Shown in pieces: positions 1-9,417 of a stretch of 64,000 nt of DNA. Every line of letters starts with the position of its first letter. Within the stretch, counting starts at the first letter, position 1. The position numbers were made by a program, and so were the translations under genes. Under the pieces are notes generated by a model that worked only from the letters and a program-made list of their open reading frames with translations, was not told the DNA's origin and did not search any database. The stretch comes from Myxococcales bacterium (GTDB lineage: Bacteria; Myxococcota_A; Polyangia; Haliangiales; Haliangiaceae): contig JADJUW010000001.1 of the NCBI GenBank assembly GCA_016716835.1, positions 3,066,001-3,130,000 on the forward strand, read 5' to 3'.

Positions 1-72
1 GTACAGCGCGTCGGCAAACACCCCTTCCGAAGTGTGCGTGAAGTGGTATTCCGACGTAATAACCAGGCGCAT
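1..72 (-). CDS. N-terminus of a probable glycosyltransferase (partial)
   Basis: Only the first 24 codons lie inside the window; the gene runs off the left edge. The ATG is at 72-70 and the peptide starts MRLVITSEYHFTHTSEG, a hydrophobic first strand followed by a polar loop as in GT-B glycosyltransferases. It would be transcribed divergently from the Wzc-like gene, which fits a polysaccharide locus. The family call is an inference from very little sequence. Confidence 0.4.
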   Translation of the reverse strand, partial: MRLVITSEYHFTHTSEGVFADALY

Positions 73-212
73 GGCGACCGCGTTTGCGCGCAGGTGACAA
101 CCCAGCACGTGCCCATATCATACTATGAACATTGAGGATTTACGCAATTCTCATGCTAGAGTTCACTCCAATGCGGCCGCTGCCCGGCGGGACGTGTTAG
201 GAAAGAGTTATC
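73..212. promoter_or_regulatory. Divergent intergenic region before the polysaccharide genes
   Basis: This is the 140-bp gap between the two divergent polysaccharide genes. It is richer in A/T than the flanking genes. A TATGAT-like -10 on the minus strand lies at 121-116 and a TTGAGG -35-like hexamer on the plus strand at 132-137, but neither has a convincing partner. An AGGAAAGAG Shine-Dalgarno at 199-207 precedes the GTG at 213. A promoter region is likely by position; exact elements are uncertain. Confidence 0.35.
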
Positions 213-2438
213 GTGGCAGATCCCGCCCAAGCACACCCTCCGACCACCCCGTCGACGCCGCCAGGCGGAGGGTTTGGTGCGCTCACCGATGAGGCGCTAT
301 TTGACCGCGCCCGGCTCACCCGTTATTTCGATATCCTGCGCAAGCGCGCGTGGCTGTTGTTGGCCGTGTTTGTCGCTGGCCTTGGCCTCGCGGTGCTCTA
401 CACGCTCCGTCAGCCCAAGATTTACGAGGCCACGGCAACGGTGGTGGTCAACCCGCAATCGCCGCGCGTCTTTGGCAGCAAGTCCGAAGAAGTGATCGAA
501 CTCGGCACCGGCAGCTACTGGTCCAACCAAGAATACTACAACACGCAGCTCGACGTCATCCGCAGCTTTCCACTGGCGCTGGCCACGGTCAACGCCACGC
601 GAGCGGGCGCCGGGCAATTCGCGGCTGAGCTCGTGCCAGCCGCCAAGGCGCCCCTCTTAAGCGAGACCGAACGCGTCGAGCTCGCCGCGACGCGCCTCAA
701 GCGCATGATCTCGGCCGAACAAGCGCCCGAGAGCCGCATCATTGCCATCAGCGTACAGCACGTCGATGCCGACCTTGCGCGCGACCTAGCCAACACACAC
801 GTCGAAAGCTATCTCGCCTCCATGCGCGGTAAACGCACCATCGGTACCGAAAAGGCCTCCTTCATCTTGGCCAAAGAGGTCGATGTCGCCCGCGCACAGC
901 TCGATGCCGCGGCGGCGGTGCTTTACGATTTTCGCGCCAAAAACGATCTCGGCGCCGGCTCCATCGAAGGCAAGCAAAGCGTGCTTTCAGACCAAATCTC
1001 GCGCTACACCGCGGCGCTTACCGACGCGCAGATCAAGCGGAGAGAACTCGAATCGCTGCGCACCCGCATCAAGTCGTTACAGGCCGATGACGTGCTGAAG
1101 TCGCCTTTGTTCGCGCTGCTCTCCAACAACGACATCGTCGAGTCGCTCAAGGCGCAGTACCACGCCGAGGCCAAAACGTTCCGCGAGGTCGCGAGCGAGT
1201 TTGGCCCCAAGAGTGAAAAATATATCCAACAAAAAGGCAAGGTTGCCGATGTGCTCACCGCCATCACCAACGAGGCGGATCGCGCGGTGCGCGAGGTCGA
1301 AGAGCGGTACATGGTTGCGGTACGCACCGAACAAGGGCTGTCGGCCGAACTCGAACGTCTAAAGCTCGAAGCCAGCGGCCTCGGCCCCGTAGCCAAGCGC
1401 TACAGCGAACTCGCGCGCGAGCACGACGCCGCCGATACAAGTTACAAAGAGAAATATTCCCAGCTGCAAAATTCGCAAGCCGAAGGGCGCAACGAGCTGA
1501 TTAATATCGAGCCGCTCGAGCAGGCACGTGACGCCTACCTGGTCAGCCCGCGCCTTACCGTAAATCTTGTGGTAGCCGCGGTGCTGTCACTCATCCTTGG
1601 CATTTCGTTGGCGTTTGGCCTCGAGTATCTCGACCAAAGCATTCGCACGCCGGGCGACGTCGAGGCGCTCACCGGTGCGCCTTTGCTGGGCGTCATCCCC
1701 ATTGTACCAGAGAGCCCTGGCGATACGCCGCAGGCCATGCAGGCGCGAGATATGTTCGTCTTTCGCAACCCCACGTCGCGGGCGGCCGAGTGCTGCCGCG
1801 CCATCCGCACCAACATCCTGTTTGCCTCGACGGATCGTCGCATCAAGACCATCACCGTCTCGAGCCCACGCCCGCGTGAGGGCAAGACGACCACGGCGAT
1901 TTACCTCGGCACCACCATGGCGCAGAGCGGACAACGAGTGCTCGTCGTCGACACGGATATGCGCAAACCCCGCCTGCACAAGTCGCTTGGCGTCTCCAAA
2001 GCCAAGGGCATCACCAATCTCGTCCTGGGAGATGCAACCCATGCCGAATGCATCAAGTCGACCGACATCCCCAACCTCTTCGTGCTGCCATGCGGACCCT
2101 TACCGCCCAACCCGGCCGAGCTCTTGCTCACCGATAAGTTTAAGTCCGTGCTCGCCGAACTCGAGCAACACTACGATCTGATTTTGCTCGATTCGCCCCC
2201 CGTGCTGGCGGTTACCGACGCCGTGGTGCTGGCACGCATCTCCGAAGGCGTGATCTTGGTGGCGCACGCGGGTACCACAACGGTTGACGACTTGCGCGCC
2301 GCCGCCCGTCACCTGCGTGCCATCAACGCGCCAATTCTCGGGGTTATTCTCAACGACATCAATGTAGATGACCGGCAGTATGGCGGCTACTACGCCACCT
2401 ACGGCAACTACAGTGAGACCGCCGCACAAGCCTCTTAG
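213..2438 (+). CDS. wzc: Wzc-like polysaccharide co-polymerase with bacterial tyrosine kinase domain
   Basis: This 741-residue inner-membrane protein controls polymerisation and export of a surface polysaccharide. A Wzz-type domain starts near residue 30 with a first membrane segment at about 45-65. A long periplasmic coiled-coil follows, then a second membrane segment near 450-470. The cytoplasmic BY-kinase has Walker A (PREGKTTT, about 553-560), Walker A' (VVDTDMRKP, about 577-585) and Walker B (LILLDSPP, about 655). The C-terminus carries a tyrosine cluster (YGGYYATYGNY), the usual autophosphorylation tail. Kinase and transmembrane parts are fused, as in Proteobacteria. The GTG start is chosen for the AGGAAAGAG site 5 nt upstream. 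The dehydratase gene follows 7 nt downstream, so the two are probably co-transcribed. Confidence 0.93.
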   Translation: MADPAQAHPPTTPSTPPGGGFGALTDEALFDRARLTRYFDILRKRAWLLLAVFVAGLGLAVLYTLRQPKIYEATATVVVNPQSPRVFGSKSEEVIELGTGSYWSNQEYYNTQLDVIRSFPLALATVNATRAGAGQFAAELVPAAKAPLLSETERVELAATRLKRMISAEQAPESRIIAISVQHVDADLARDLANTHVESYLASMRGKRTIGTEKASFILAKEVDVARAQLDAAAAVLYDFRAKNDLGAGSIEGKQSVLSDQISRYTAALTDAQIKRRELESLRTRIKSLQADDVLKSPLFALLSNNDIVESLKAQYHAEAKTFREVASEFGPKSEKYIQQKGKVADVLTAITNEADRAVREVEERYMVAVRTEQGLSAELERLKLEASGLGPVAKRYSELAREHDAADTSYKEKYSQLQNSQAEGRNELINIEPLEQARDAYLVSPRLTVNLVVAAVLSLILGISLAFGLEYLDQSIRTPGDVEALTGAPLLGVIPIVPESPGDTPQAMQARDMFVFRNPTSRAAECCRAIRTNILFASTDRRIKTITVSSPRPREGKTTTAIYLGTTMAQSGQRVLVVDTDMRKPRLHKSLGVSKAKGITNLVLGDATHAECIKSTDIPNLFVLPCGPLPPNPAELLLTDKFKSVLAELEQHYDLILLDSPPVLAVTDAVVLARISEGVILVAHAGTTTVDDLRAAARHLRAINAPILGVILNDINVDDRQYGGYYATYGNYSETAAQAS

Positions 2439-2445
2439 GCCAGCC

Positions 2446-4326
2446 ATGAGTCGCTCCCGTCGTCAAACCGATCACGCGCGTCGCGTGAGCCAGTACCAGC
2501 CGGTGGTGGCTGACATCGTCATCACCTGCGTCGCGCTGCTCGTCGCGTATTCCATCCGTTATGAATTTAAGATTCCCGCCAGCTACGCGACGCAGATGCT
2601 GTGGCTGATGCCGATCGTGTCAATTGCGCGGGTTTTTTCTAATCATGCGTTTGGGGTCTATAGCGTCGTATGGCGCTACATGGGCTTGCACGACGCGCTC
2701 CGCTGCCTGCAGGCCGCGGCCATGGTCAGCGCGATCATCGTCGCGATTCGCTGGAGCGTCGGCGCTCGGCTACCGGATCTGGTCGTGCCCTATTCCGTTG
2801 TAGCGATGGAGGGCCTCCTCGTCTCGCTTGCCATGACAGGCATACGCTTCGTGCCGCGCATCATGGCGGAGCGCGTGCGCAATGTCGGCATTCCCACGCT
2901 GCTCATCGGCGCGGGACAAGGAGCCACCGCCATTCTGCGCGAGGCGTGGCGGCATCCCGAGCTCCAGATGGCCCCCGTAGGCCTTCTAGATGATGACCCA
3001 GCCAAGCAAGGCATGAAGATCTCCAGTTGTCAGGTACTCGGCGGCTTGCCCGATATCGCTACCGTGTTGGAACGCACTAGCTGCAAGCGCGTCATCATCA
3101 CCACGCAGGCCATTTCCCCGGCGCAGATCGCGGCCATCATGGATGCCTGCAATCCGCACGGCGTCGCCGTAAACATCGTCAAGGGGCTCTACGAATCGCT
3201 TACCGACGACCCGTCGCCTCAATCTAGCCTCAGCATGCGTGAGGTGCGCATCGAAGACTTGCTGGCGCGTGAGCCCGTGGCCCCCTCGCTGTCAATGCTT
3301 GACCTGCGCGCTCGCTATGGCCACAAGCGCATTATTGTCACCGGTGCCGGCGGATCTATCGGAGGTGAGTTGGTGCGCCAGCTCGCGCTGCTCGAACCTG
3401 CCTTGCTCGTACTCGCCGAGCGCGATGAGACCAATCTCTTTGCCATCGAACACGAGCTGGCCGCGCTGCGCCAGAACGTAGAGATACGCCCGTTGCTCAT
3501 CGACATTATGGACCGCGAGGCGGTGGCCCGCATGTACGCGGAATTTGCGCCTGACGTGGTGTTTCACGCCGCGGCCTATAAGCACGTGCCGATGATGGAG
3601 CGCTTTCCGTGGGAGGCCGCCCGCAACAACGTGTTTGCCACCAAGCACCTCGCTGAGCTTGCGAACGAGGCCGGCGTCGGCGCCTTTGTCATGATCTCGA
3701 CCGACAAGGCGATCAACCCAACCTCAGTCATGGGCGCGACCAAGCGCATTGCCGAGCAGGTGGTGCAGGACCTCGCCAAGACCGCGACCACCAAGTACTC
3801 GTGCGTGCGCTTTGGCAACGTGCTGGGCAGCCGGGGCTCAGTGGTCGGAATTTTCCGCGAGCAGATCGCAAGCGGGGGCCCGGTCACCGTCACTCACGCG
3901 GATGCCACGCGATATTTTATGACCATTCCCGAGGCCGCGAATTTGGTGCTGCAGGCCGGTACGCTCGGCGCCCGAGGCGAGGTCTTCTTGCTCGACATGG
4001 GCGAGCCGGTCAAGATTATCGATCTGGCGAGGCAGATGATTCGCCTCTCCGGCTTTAGCGAGGCACAGCGCCCGATCAAGATCATCGGCACCCGGCCGGG
4101 CGAGAAGTTGTTCGAGGAGCTATCGACTGCGAGCGAAGACCTTTCGGCGACGGATTTGCGCAAGGTCTTTCGCTGTCGCCCCATCGCCGCCGAGCACGAC
4201 CGGATCGCACAATTGTTGGTGGCATTGCAGGCCGCGGTATCGGCACGCGATGCGGCCGACGTGCGCCGCGTACTAAGCGAATTCGACATCGGTTATCAAG
4301 AAACTGGCCCGCGCCATGCCCCATGA
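2446..4326 (+). CDS. Membrane-anchored nucleotide-sugar 4,6-dehydratase, CapD/FlaA1/PglF family
   Basis: The 626-residue protein starts at the ATG 7 nt after the wzc stop; an in-frame ATG at 2368 lies inside wzc and is rejected. About four membrane segments occupy the first 150 residues. A CoA-binding-like Rossmann domain follows, then an extended SDR domain with the NAD-binding motif TGAGGSIGGELV near 298. The active-site segment STDKAINPTSVMGATKR (about 416) has Met where classical SDRs have Tyr, as is usual in this family. Relatives convert UDP-GlcNAc or a related sugar nucleotide to a 4-keto-6-deoxy sugar, the first step to an amino-deoxy sugar. The next gene overlaps the last 11 nt. Confidence 0.9.
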   Translation: MSRSRRQTDHARRVSQYQPVVADIVITCVALLVAYSIRYEFKIPASYATQMLWLMPIVSIARVFSNHAFGVYSVVWRYMGLHDALRCLQAAAMVSAIIVAIRWSVGARLPDLVVPYSVVAMEGLLVSLAMTGIRFVPRIMAERVRNVGIPTLLIGAGQGATAILREAWRHPELQMAPVGLLDDDPAKQGMKISSCQVLGGLPDIATVLERTSCKRVIITTQAISPAQIAAIMDACNPHGVAVNIVKGLYESLTDDPSPQSSLSMREVRIEDLLAREPVAPSLSMLDLRARYGHKRIIVTGAGGSIGGELVRQLALLEPALLVLAERDETNLFAIEHELAALRQNVEIRPLLIDIMDREAVARMYAEFAPDVVFHAAAYKHVPMMERFPWEAARNNVFATKHLAELANEAGVGAFVMISTDKAINPTSVMGATKRIAEQVVQDLAKTATTKYSCVRFGNVLGSRGSVVGIFREQIASGGPVTVTHADATRYFMTIPEAANLVLQAGTLGARGEVFLLDMGEPVKIIDLARQMIRLSGFSEAQRPIKIIGTRPGEKLFEELSTASEDLSATDLRKVFRCRPIAAEHDRIAQLLVALQAAVSARDAADVRRVLSEFDIGYQETGPRHAP

Positions 4327-5587
4327 TCGGCCTGCCAAGCGCCGTAAAAACTTCGCGGTGATATTTGCGGCCAATGCGGTGTATGCGGGCGCGCAACTGC
4401 TCATGCTGGTCGCAATTACGCGGTGGACCACGCTTGCGGAGACAGGTTTCTACGGCTTTGGGCTGGCGCTCACCACGCCGATCATGCTCGCGACCGGCAT
4501 GGCGCTGCGCGAGGTGGCGTTTACTGATGCGGCGCACTCGCATCTCGCCGATTCGTATGTTCGACTGCGCCACATCACCACCTCGATTGCGCTAGGGCTT
4601 TGCCTTGCCCTCGGTGCGGCTGTCGCGGCGTCGCGCGAGGAGTTCACCGCCATCGCGGCGGTCGCCATCGTCAAGGCGATCGAGTCGCTGTGCGAGATGC
4701 GCTACGGCCTGTGGCAGCGCGACGGGAATCATAGCGCCGTGGCACGCTCCCTGGCGCTGCGCGCGGTGGTCGGCCTTTGCGCCTTTGTGATCGTCCTGCG
4801 TTTCACCCGCATTGTGCCCTTGGCCTTGCTAGCCACCAGCCTGGTGTGGGCAATCGTATATCAGTGGTTTGATGGCTTTCACGTCGCGTCCGAGCCCGGG
4901 GCCCGGGCCACGGTCGATCGGGCCGATGGCCCGCTCTCCTCATCGTCGCGTGAGGGCGTGCGCGCCCTCGCCGCCTTGGCGTGGCCCATGGGCATCGTCG
5001 CCGCGATCGTATCGCTGCAGATCAACCTGCCGCGCGGTTTCGTGCGAGCCTACCTCGGCACCGAAGCACTGGGGCGATTCACCGCCATCTCCGCCGTGCT
5101 CGCAATATCTTCAACCGTACTTGTGGCGCTTGGGCAGACCAATGGCCCGCGGTTGGCGCAGCTCTGGCTTGAACGCTCATATCGCGCGTTTGCGAACCTA
5201 ACCGCGCGCCTGATCGCCATGATGTTGGCAATCGCGGGCGTCGGCGTTGCGCTGGCACTTAGCGTGGGCGACCTGGTGATTCCACTTGCCTTCGGGGGCA
5301 AGTACCACGGGCTGGAAACCTTGCTCGCCCAGATGTGCCTTGCCGCCGGCCTGTTTGGCATTTCCGGAATCCTTGGCACCGCGGCGTTGGCGCTTCGCAC
5401 GTTTCGCTTGGTTTCCCTGCTGCAAGTCGCCTCCGCCCTATTAACGACGCTGGCGTGTTGGTTGTTCGTGCCTCATGGCCTGATTGCGGCAGGGTGGGCC
5501 GTAGTGCTCGCAGCCGCCGTTTCCTCCCTGCCGCCCCTCGGCGCCTTTGTTTACGCGCGCCGTAGCATGCGCGAGGCGGCGCGATGA
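4316..5587 (+). CDS. Wzx-like polysaccharide flippase (MATE/MOP superfamily)
   Basis: This 423-residue polytopic membrane protein has about 12-14 hydrophobic segments and a basic N-terminus (RPAKRRKN), as in oligosaccharide flippases. Such proteins turn the lipid-linked repeat unit from the cytoplasmic to the periplasmic face of the inner membrane. The assignment rests on overall topology and on lying between the dehydratase and polymerase genes. It overlaps the dehydratase by 11 nt and the next gene by 4 nt (ATGA), indicating translational coupling. No single diagnostic motif was used. Confidence 0.8.
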   Translation: MPHDRPAKRRKNFAVIFAANAVYAGAQLLMLVAITRWTTLAETGFYGFGLALTTPIMLATGMALREVAFTDAAHSHLADSYVRLRHITTSIALGLCLALGAAVAASREEFTAIAAVAIVKAIESLCEMRYGLWQRDGNHSAVARSLALRAVVGLCAFVIVLRFTRIVPLALLATSLVWAIVYQWFDGFHVASEPGARATVDRADGPLSSSSREGVRALAALAWPMGIVAAIVSLQINLPRGFVRAYLGTEALGRFTAISAVLAISSTVLVALGQTNGPRLAQLWLERSYRAFANLTARLIAMMLAIAGVGVALALSVGDLVIPLAFGGKYHGLETLLAQMCLAAGLFGISGILGTAALALRTFRLVSLLQVASALLTTLACWLFVPHGLIAAGWAVVLAAAVSSLPPLGAFVYARRSMREAAR

Positions 5588-5838
5588 CCGACCATGCACT
5601 GCCTCTACCACGCGCCTTGCGCTGGCGCAAGTCGGTGGAGTTCTGGTGGGCGCTCGCATTGGTAGGGGTCGTCGCGTTGGCTTTTGCCACGTTTGATGAT
5701 CGATATCGACATTGGTTCTTGGTTCCAGTGGCTTTTAGCGGTGCCTTGATCGTCACGGATCTGCTGCAATGGCTGCGCTCCCGCGGCGATTTATTTGATC
5801 CAGCGGGCATTCTCAGCGTGCTTGGCGTGCACTTTTTT
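5584..5838 (+). pseudogene. Wzy-like polymerase, 5' part before a frameshift
   Basis: The reading frame opens at ATG 5584, overlapping the flippase stop (ATGA). About 85 residues with two membrane segments follow, ending in a conserved-looking stretch GILSVLGVHFF. At the run of six T (5833-5838), followed by C and TTT, the sense switches to another frame, where APLLHVLWDIW continues the same protein. The original frame goes on to 6135 only as low-quality sequence. One extra base, or two missing, at this homopolymer would explain the break. Read with the next feature as one gene of about 500 codons (5584-7084). A sequencing or assembly error, a real pseudogene and translational slippage are all possible. 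Confidence 0.7.
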
Positions 5839-7084
5839 CTTTGCGCCGCTGCTGCATGTGCTGTGGGACATATGGATGTGGAACGGCTATTGGTTGGCCG
5901 TCATCGCTCCGCCTCGCGACTGGCGCCCATGGCTTGGCATCATGGCAACGCTCAATTGTGCGGGCTTGGTGCTGTACCGCTGGGCCCACGGGAAACAAGT
6001 GCTGCCCGTCCCGCGACCCTTTTGGAAGATCGATCGTACGCGCTTTATACTTTTTGGCGCGTTCTTCGCCGCCGTGGCGCTGACGGCTCAGATTCTCGTT
6101 TTTGCCCAGTTTGGCGGCATCAGCGGTTACATTGACACGTTCGAGCGCGGCATCGACAACTTTCGTGGCTACGGCTTCGTCCTCACCATCGCCGAGTCGC
6201 TGCCCATCTTGCTGGTCATGATCTACGCCGCCATCGCACAAACGCGGCCGCTGCTACGCGCCTGGGGCCCGCTGCTCATCATGCTTGTCTGTTATTTCGG
6301 CCTGCGTCTAATCTTTGGAGGACTCGCCGGCAGCCGTGCCAATCTGGTGTGGGGCCTGTTCTGGGCGGTCGGCATCGTCCACATGATGATTCGGCCGTTG
6401 TCGCGGCGCTGGCTCGTGGCTGCGATTCCGCTGCTGGTCGCATTCATGTACGTCTATGGCTTTTATAAGGCCGGCGGCCGTCGCGGCCTCGATGCGATCT
6501 CGAGCGAATCCGCGCGCGAGGAGCAGATCGAAAACACAGGGCGATCAGCGGAGTTCACCTTGCTCGGCGACCTCGCCCGAGCCGACGTGCAGGCCTATAT
6601 TTTGTACGCGACCGCCCACCCACGCATGCGCTACGAGTGGGCGCTCGGTCGGACGTATGCCGGGGCACTGGCCTTGTTTGTGCCCGCGCGCATCTGGCCG
6701 TCGAGGCCCGATACCAAGGTGCGCGAAAGCACCAATGTGGTGTTCGGCCCCAACACATACGAACGCACCGAATTTCGCTCGAGCAAGGTCCATGGTCTCG
6801 CCGGCGAGGCGGTGCTAAATTTTGGGATGTGGTCGGTACCGGTTTCATTTCTCTTGCTCGGACTGCTGATTCATCGCTATCGGCAATTCGCCGCCAGCCT
6901 CTTGCCAGGTGATTGTCGCGTGCTGCTGCTGCCGTTCTTGTCGACTTTTTGCTTCTTGGTATTATCGATGGACTCTGACGTGTTGGCCTTCTACGTCTTT
7001 AAGCAGGGCCTGCTGCCCATCTTGCTCGTGTTGGTGGGCAGCCAGCGGGCGCGGCCTAAGGCGATGGTGACGGCGGCGACGTGA
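5795..7084 (+). CDS. Wzy-like oligosaccharide repeat unit polymerase (main part, downstream of frameshift)
   Basis: This is an open frame of 429 codons from a TTG at 5795; genuine homology probably begins near 5840. It encodes about ten membrane segments with a large periplasmic loop containing RTYAGALALFVPARIWPSRP, then VHGLAGEAVLNFG, a pattern of oligosaccharide repeat unit polymerases of the Wzy type. The enzyme would join lipid-linked repeat units in the periplasm. The N-terminal two membrane segments lie in the other frame upstream. Its 3' end overlaps the convergent ligase-like gene by 29 nt. Function is inferred from topology and locus context. Confidence 0.7.
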   Translation: MIQRAFSACLACTFFFAPLLHVLWDIWMWNGYWLAVIAPPRDWRPWLGIMATLNCAGLVLYRWAHGKQVLPVPRPFWKIDRTRFILFGAFFAAVALTAQILVFAQFGGISGYIDTFERGIDNFRGYGFVLTIAESLPILLVMIYAAIAQTRPLLRAWGPLLIMLVCYFGLRLIFGGLAGSRANLVWGLFWAVGIVHMMIRPLSRRWLVAAIPLLVAFMYVYGFYKAGGRRGLDAISSESAREEQIENTGRSAEFTLLGDLARADVQAYILYATAHPRMRYEWALGRTYAGALALFVPARIWPSRPDTKVRESTNVVFGPNTYERTEFRSSKVHGLAGEAVLNFGMWSVPVSFLLLGLLIHRYRQFAASLLPGDCRVLLLPFLSTFCFLVLSMDSDVLAFYVFKQGLLPILLVLVGSQRARPKAMVTAAT

Positions 7085-9416
7085 CGATCTGCCGGCGAAG
7101 CGCGGCGGCCTGCTCGGTGTGGCCGTTGTGGTCATGCCAGCGCGCGCCTTGCTCGTACCAATAGTTGCGCTCGGCGGTCGACTGCAGCAAGGGCTCGCGG
7201 GCGGCGAGCGAGCGCTCGATCATGTCGCCGATGGCCGGGTCGGCGCGCGTGGCTATCACCACAAGGCCAATTTCAACCCGCGCCACGTGCAAGGGGTATG
7301 CGCCGCGTGGCGTGGCAGCGCGGGCGTCCAGCCGCGGATCGACGATGATCGCCAGCGCCTGCTCCGGCGCCTGGGTTTGCATGTGCGCATAGGCCAGCGC
7401 GACGGCCGTATCAACGGAGGGTGCTAGCGCCTCGGCGGCGCGCGCATGCCGCAGCGCCGCGTGCGGCTCCGCGGTCATGAGCGTTTGCGCCGCGGCGAGC
7501 TGCACCGCGCCGTCACCAATAAATAGCTGACCAACTCGGCGCGCATACGCCTGGGCGATTTCTTTGTGCCCGGCGCGCGCCAGCTCATGCAGCCAAAACG
7601 CCCCATCTTCGCGATTAATCGGGATCGCCAACGCGGCCTCTTGCGCGCTGGGCAGCGCGGCCGAGATGTCGCGCACCAGGCTGACGTTGCGCGACAGCGC
7701 GAGCGCGGTCGCAAATGCGGCAGGTGCTTGAGGCCGTGCCGACGCCCGGCTCATCGCGGTGCCCAGCACCATGTGAGCCGCGACGTTACTGGGATTTAGC
7801 GTCACCGCGCGCGCGAGCACGGCAAAGGTGCGCGGATCGTGCCGACGCATCATGGCCTCGCCGAGGCGCGCCCATGCCTGATCATCCGCGGGATGGCGAG
7901 TGGCTATGCGCTCCAGCTCGGCAACAGCCTGCGCATCGACAAGGCTATGCGGCGCCAATTCGGCGGAGGTCGGCCGCGCCATGGCGGTAATTGCGAGCGT
8001 CGCCACTGCGGCGAGGGCCACGCCCCCTTTTGTCCAGAGTCCTGCGCGTGGGCTCGCAACCCGTACAGCGCGCACCGGCACGGCGATCGCCGCACAGACA
8101 AGCGCGGCTCCGAGAACCAACGGCATCTCGAGGCTAAAGTCGAACAGGTCGTGTACGAGCAGGCCCAAGAGCCCGGCCCACGCCGCCGCTCGCAGGCTGC
8201 TCTCCTGGGCATGACGCCACGCTGCTGCCATCAGCCACAGCCACAGTCCTAAAATGGCCAAGGCCCCCAAAAACCCCACGTCGAGCGCACGCTGCACTAC
8301 CGCATTTTCAGGATGCGAATAGCGCACGCCTGCCACCTGCGCGTACTTTGCAAACGCCGGCTCGAACGCACCCGTGCCCACCCCCACCAGCGGCGCCTCA
8401 CCGAGCAGGTCGACGCTTTGACGCCACACCCAAAATTTCGAGCCGCGCTGCGATAATTCAGCGACCTCGGTCTTGGCAAGTTCGCGCCCAAGCGTCTGCG
8501 ACGAAATCCCATAAATCGCCAGCGCCGCCACCGCCGCCAGTGCGATGGCCATCCACTGCGCGCGCCGAACGTGTCGCATGGCAAGGCGTTCGCTTTGGAC
8601 AATCATCGGCACGGCGATGATTAGGGCCACGCACAGCCCAAGCAGGCCGCCGCGCGATCCCGTCGCCAGCACCGTGGCCACGAGCAACGTCAACGCCCCC
8701 GCGTACACCGCGCGCTGGGCGCCCTCGCTGCGCAGCGCCTGCGCCACGGCTAGCGGACACGCCAAACTCAAAAAGCCCGCGAGATGGTTCAGGTTGAGCA
8801 GCGGCGAGGTGAGGCCATCGACGACCGGCGACCGCAGCACGCCCCACAAAAAACCTGGCGCAAGCAAGGTGTTCGCCCACGTCACTAGGGCCACGAGCGA
8901 CGCCGTGCCGACCACCAGCGCCGCCAGGTTGCGCCGCCCATGCGACGACATCGCCAGCCGCATTGACAGCTGCGCTATCGAGATCGCGAGCAACAGCTTG
9001 CCAATCGCCAGCAAGGTCAGCGGCACGTCGTAGCTCAGCGCGTACCACTCCGGTGGCGCCACGCGCAGCGCCGACGCGTTGGCCACCACCAACGCCGCCT
9101 TGCCGGGCGATAGCCAAGACACCAGGGCATGTGGCAGTGGCAGCACTTGCAGCAGCGCGAAGGCCAAGCCCACCACCAACGGCCAGCTATAGCGCGGCAG
9201 CACGCCGCCAAGCTCGGCGCCTTGCTCGGCGCGGATGCCTGCCACCAGCGCAAACGTTCCCGCCGTGGCCGCCATGGCGATCGCGACCGACCACCGCAAC
9301 ACGCCGCCGGCGCCGCCAATCAGCACCACCATCGCGAGCGCCAGGCCCGCCAAGGCCCACTTGTGTGTCCGCGATCCGGACACATCGGTCAGCCGCCGTG
9401 GGCGCGTCGCCGCCAT
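7056..9416 (-). CDS. O-antigen ligase/polymerase (Wzy_C/WaaL type) with C-terminal TPR region
   Basis: The 786-residue protein has about 12 membrane segments over the first 470 residues. The periplasmic loop holds the Wzy_C-type signature VGVGTGAFEPAFAKYA (about 343-358), followed by YSHPENAVVQ with the conserved His. Proteins of this family transfer or polymerise undecaprenol-linked glycans. From about residue 510 the chain is soluble and helical with TPR-like repeats (for example DDQAWARLGEAMM), placing a protein-interaction domain on the periplasmic side. The ATG at 9416 is one nt from the wza stop, so it is almost certainly co-transcribed with wza. It meets the other polymerase gene tail to tail. 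Confidence 0.85.
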   Translation of the reverse strand: MAATRPRRLTDVSGSRTHKWALAGLALAMVVLIGGAGGVLRWSVAIAMAATAGTFALVAGIRAEQGAELGGVLPRYSWPLVVGLAFALLQVLPLPHALVSWLSPGKAALVVANASALRVAPPEWYALSYDVPLTLLAIGKLLLAISIAQLSMRLAMSSHGRRNLAALVVGTASLVALVTWANTLLAPGFLWGVLRSPVVDGLTSPLLNLNHLAGFLSLACPLAVAQALRSEGAQRAVYAGALTLLVATVLATGSRGGLLGLCVALIIAVPMIVQSERLAMRHVRRAQWMAIALAAVAALAIYGISSQTLGRELAKTEVAELSQRGSKFWVWRQSVDLLGEAPLVGVGTGAFEPAFAKYAQVAGVRYSHPENAVVQRALDVGFLGALAILGLWLWLMAAAWRHAQESSLRAAAWAGLLGLLVHDLFDFSLEMPLVLGAALVCAAIAVPVRAVRVASPRAGLWTKGGVALAAVATLAITAMARPTSAELAPHSLVDAQAVAELERIATRHPADDQAWARLGEAMMRRHDPRTFAVLARAVTLNPSNVAAHMVLGTAMSRASARPQAPAAFATALALSRNVSLVRDISAALPSAQEAALAIPINREDGAFWLHELARAGHKEIAQAYARRVGQLFIGDGAVQLAAAQTLMTAEPHAALRHARAAEALAPSVDTAVALAYAHMQTQAPEQALAIIVDPRLDARAATPRGAYPLHVARVEIGLVVIATRADPAIGDMIERSLAAREPLLQSTAERNYWYEQGARWHDHNGHTEQAAALRRQIVTSPPSPSP

Positions 9417-9417
9417 C

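Noticed and set aside
5839..6135. Continuation of the first polymerase frame to 6135
   Set aside because: After the T6 run it loses membrane-protein character; the other frame continues the protein.
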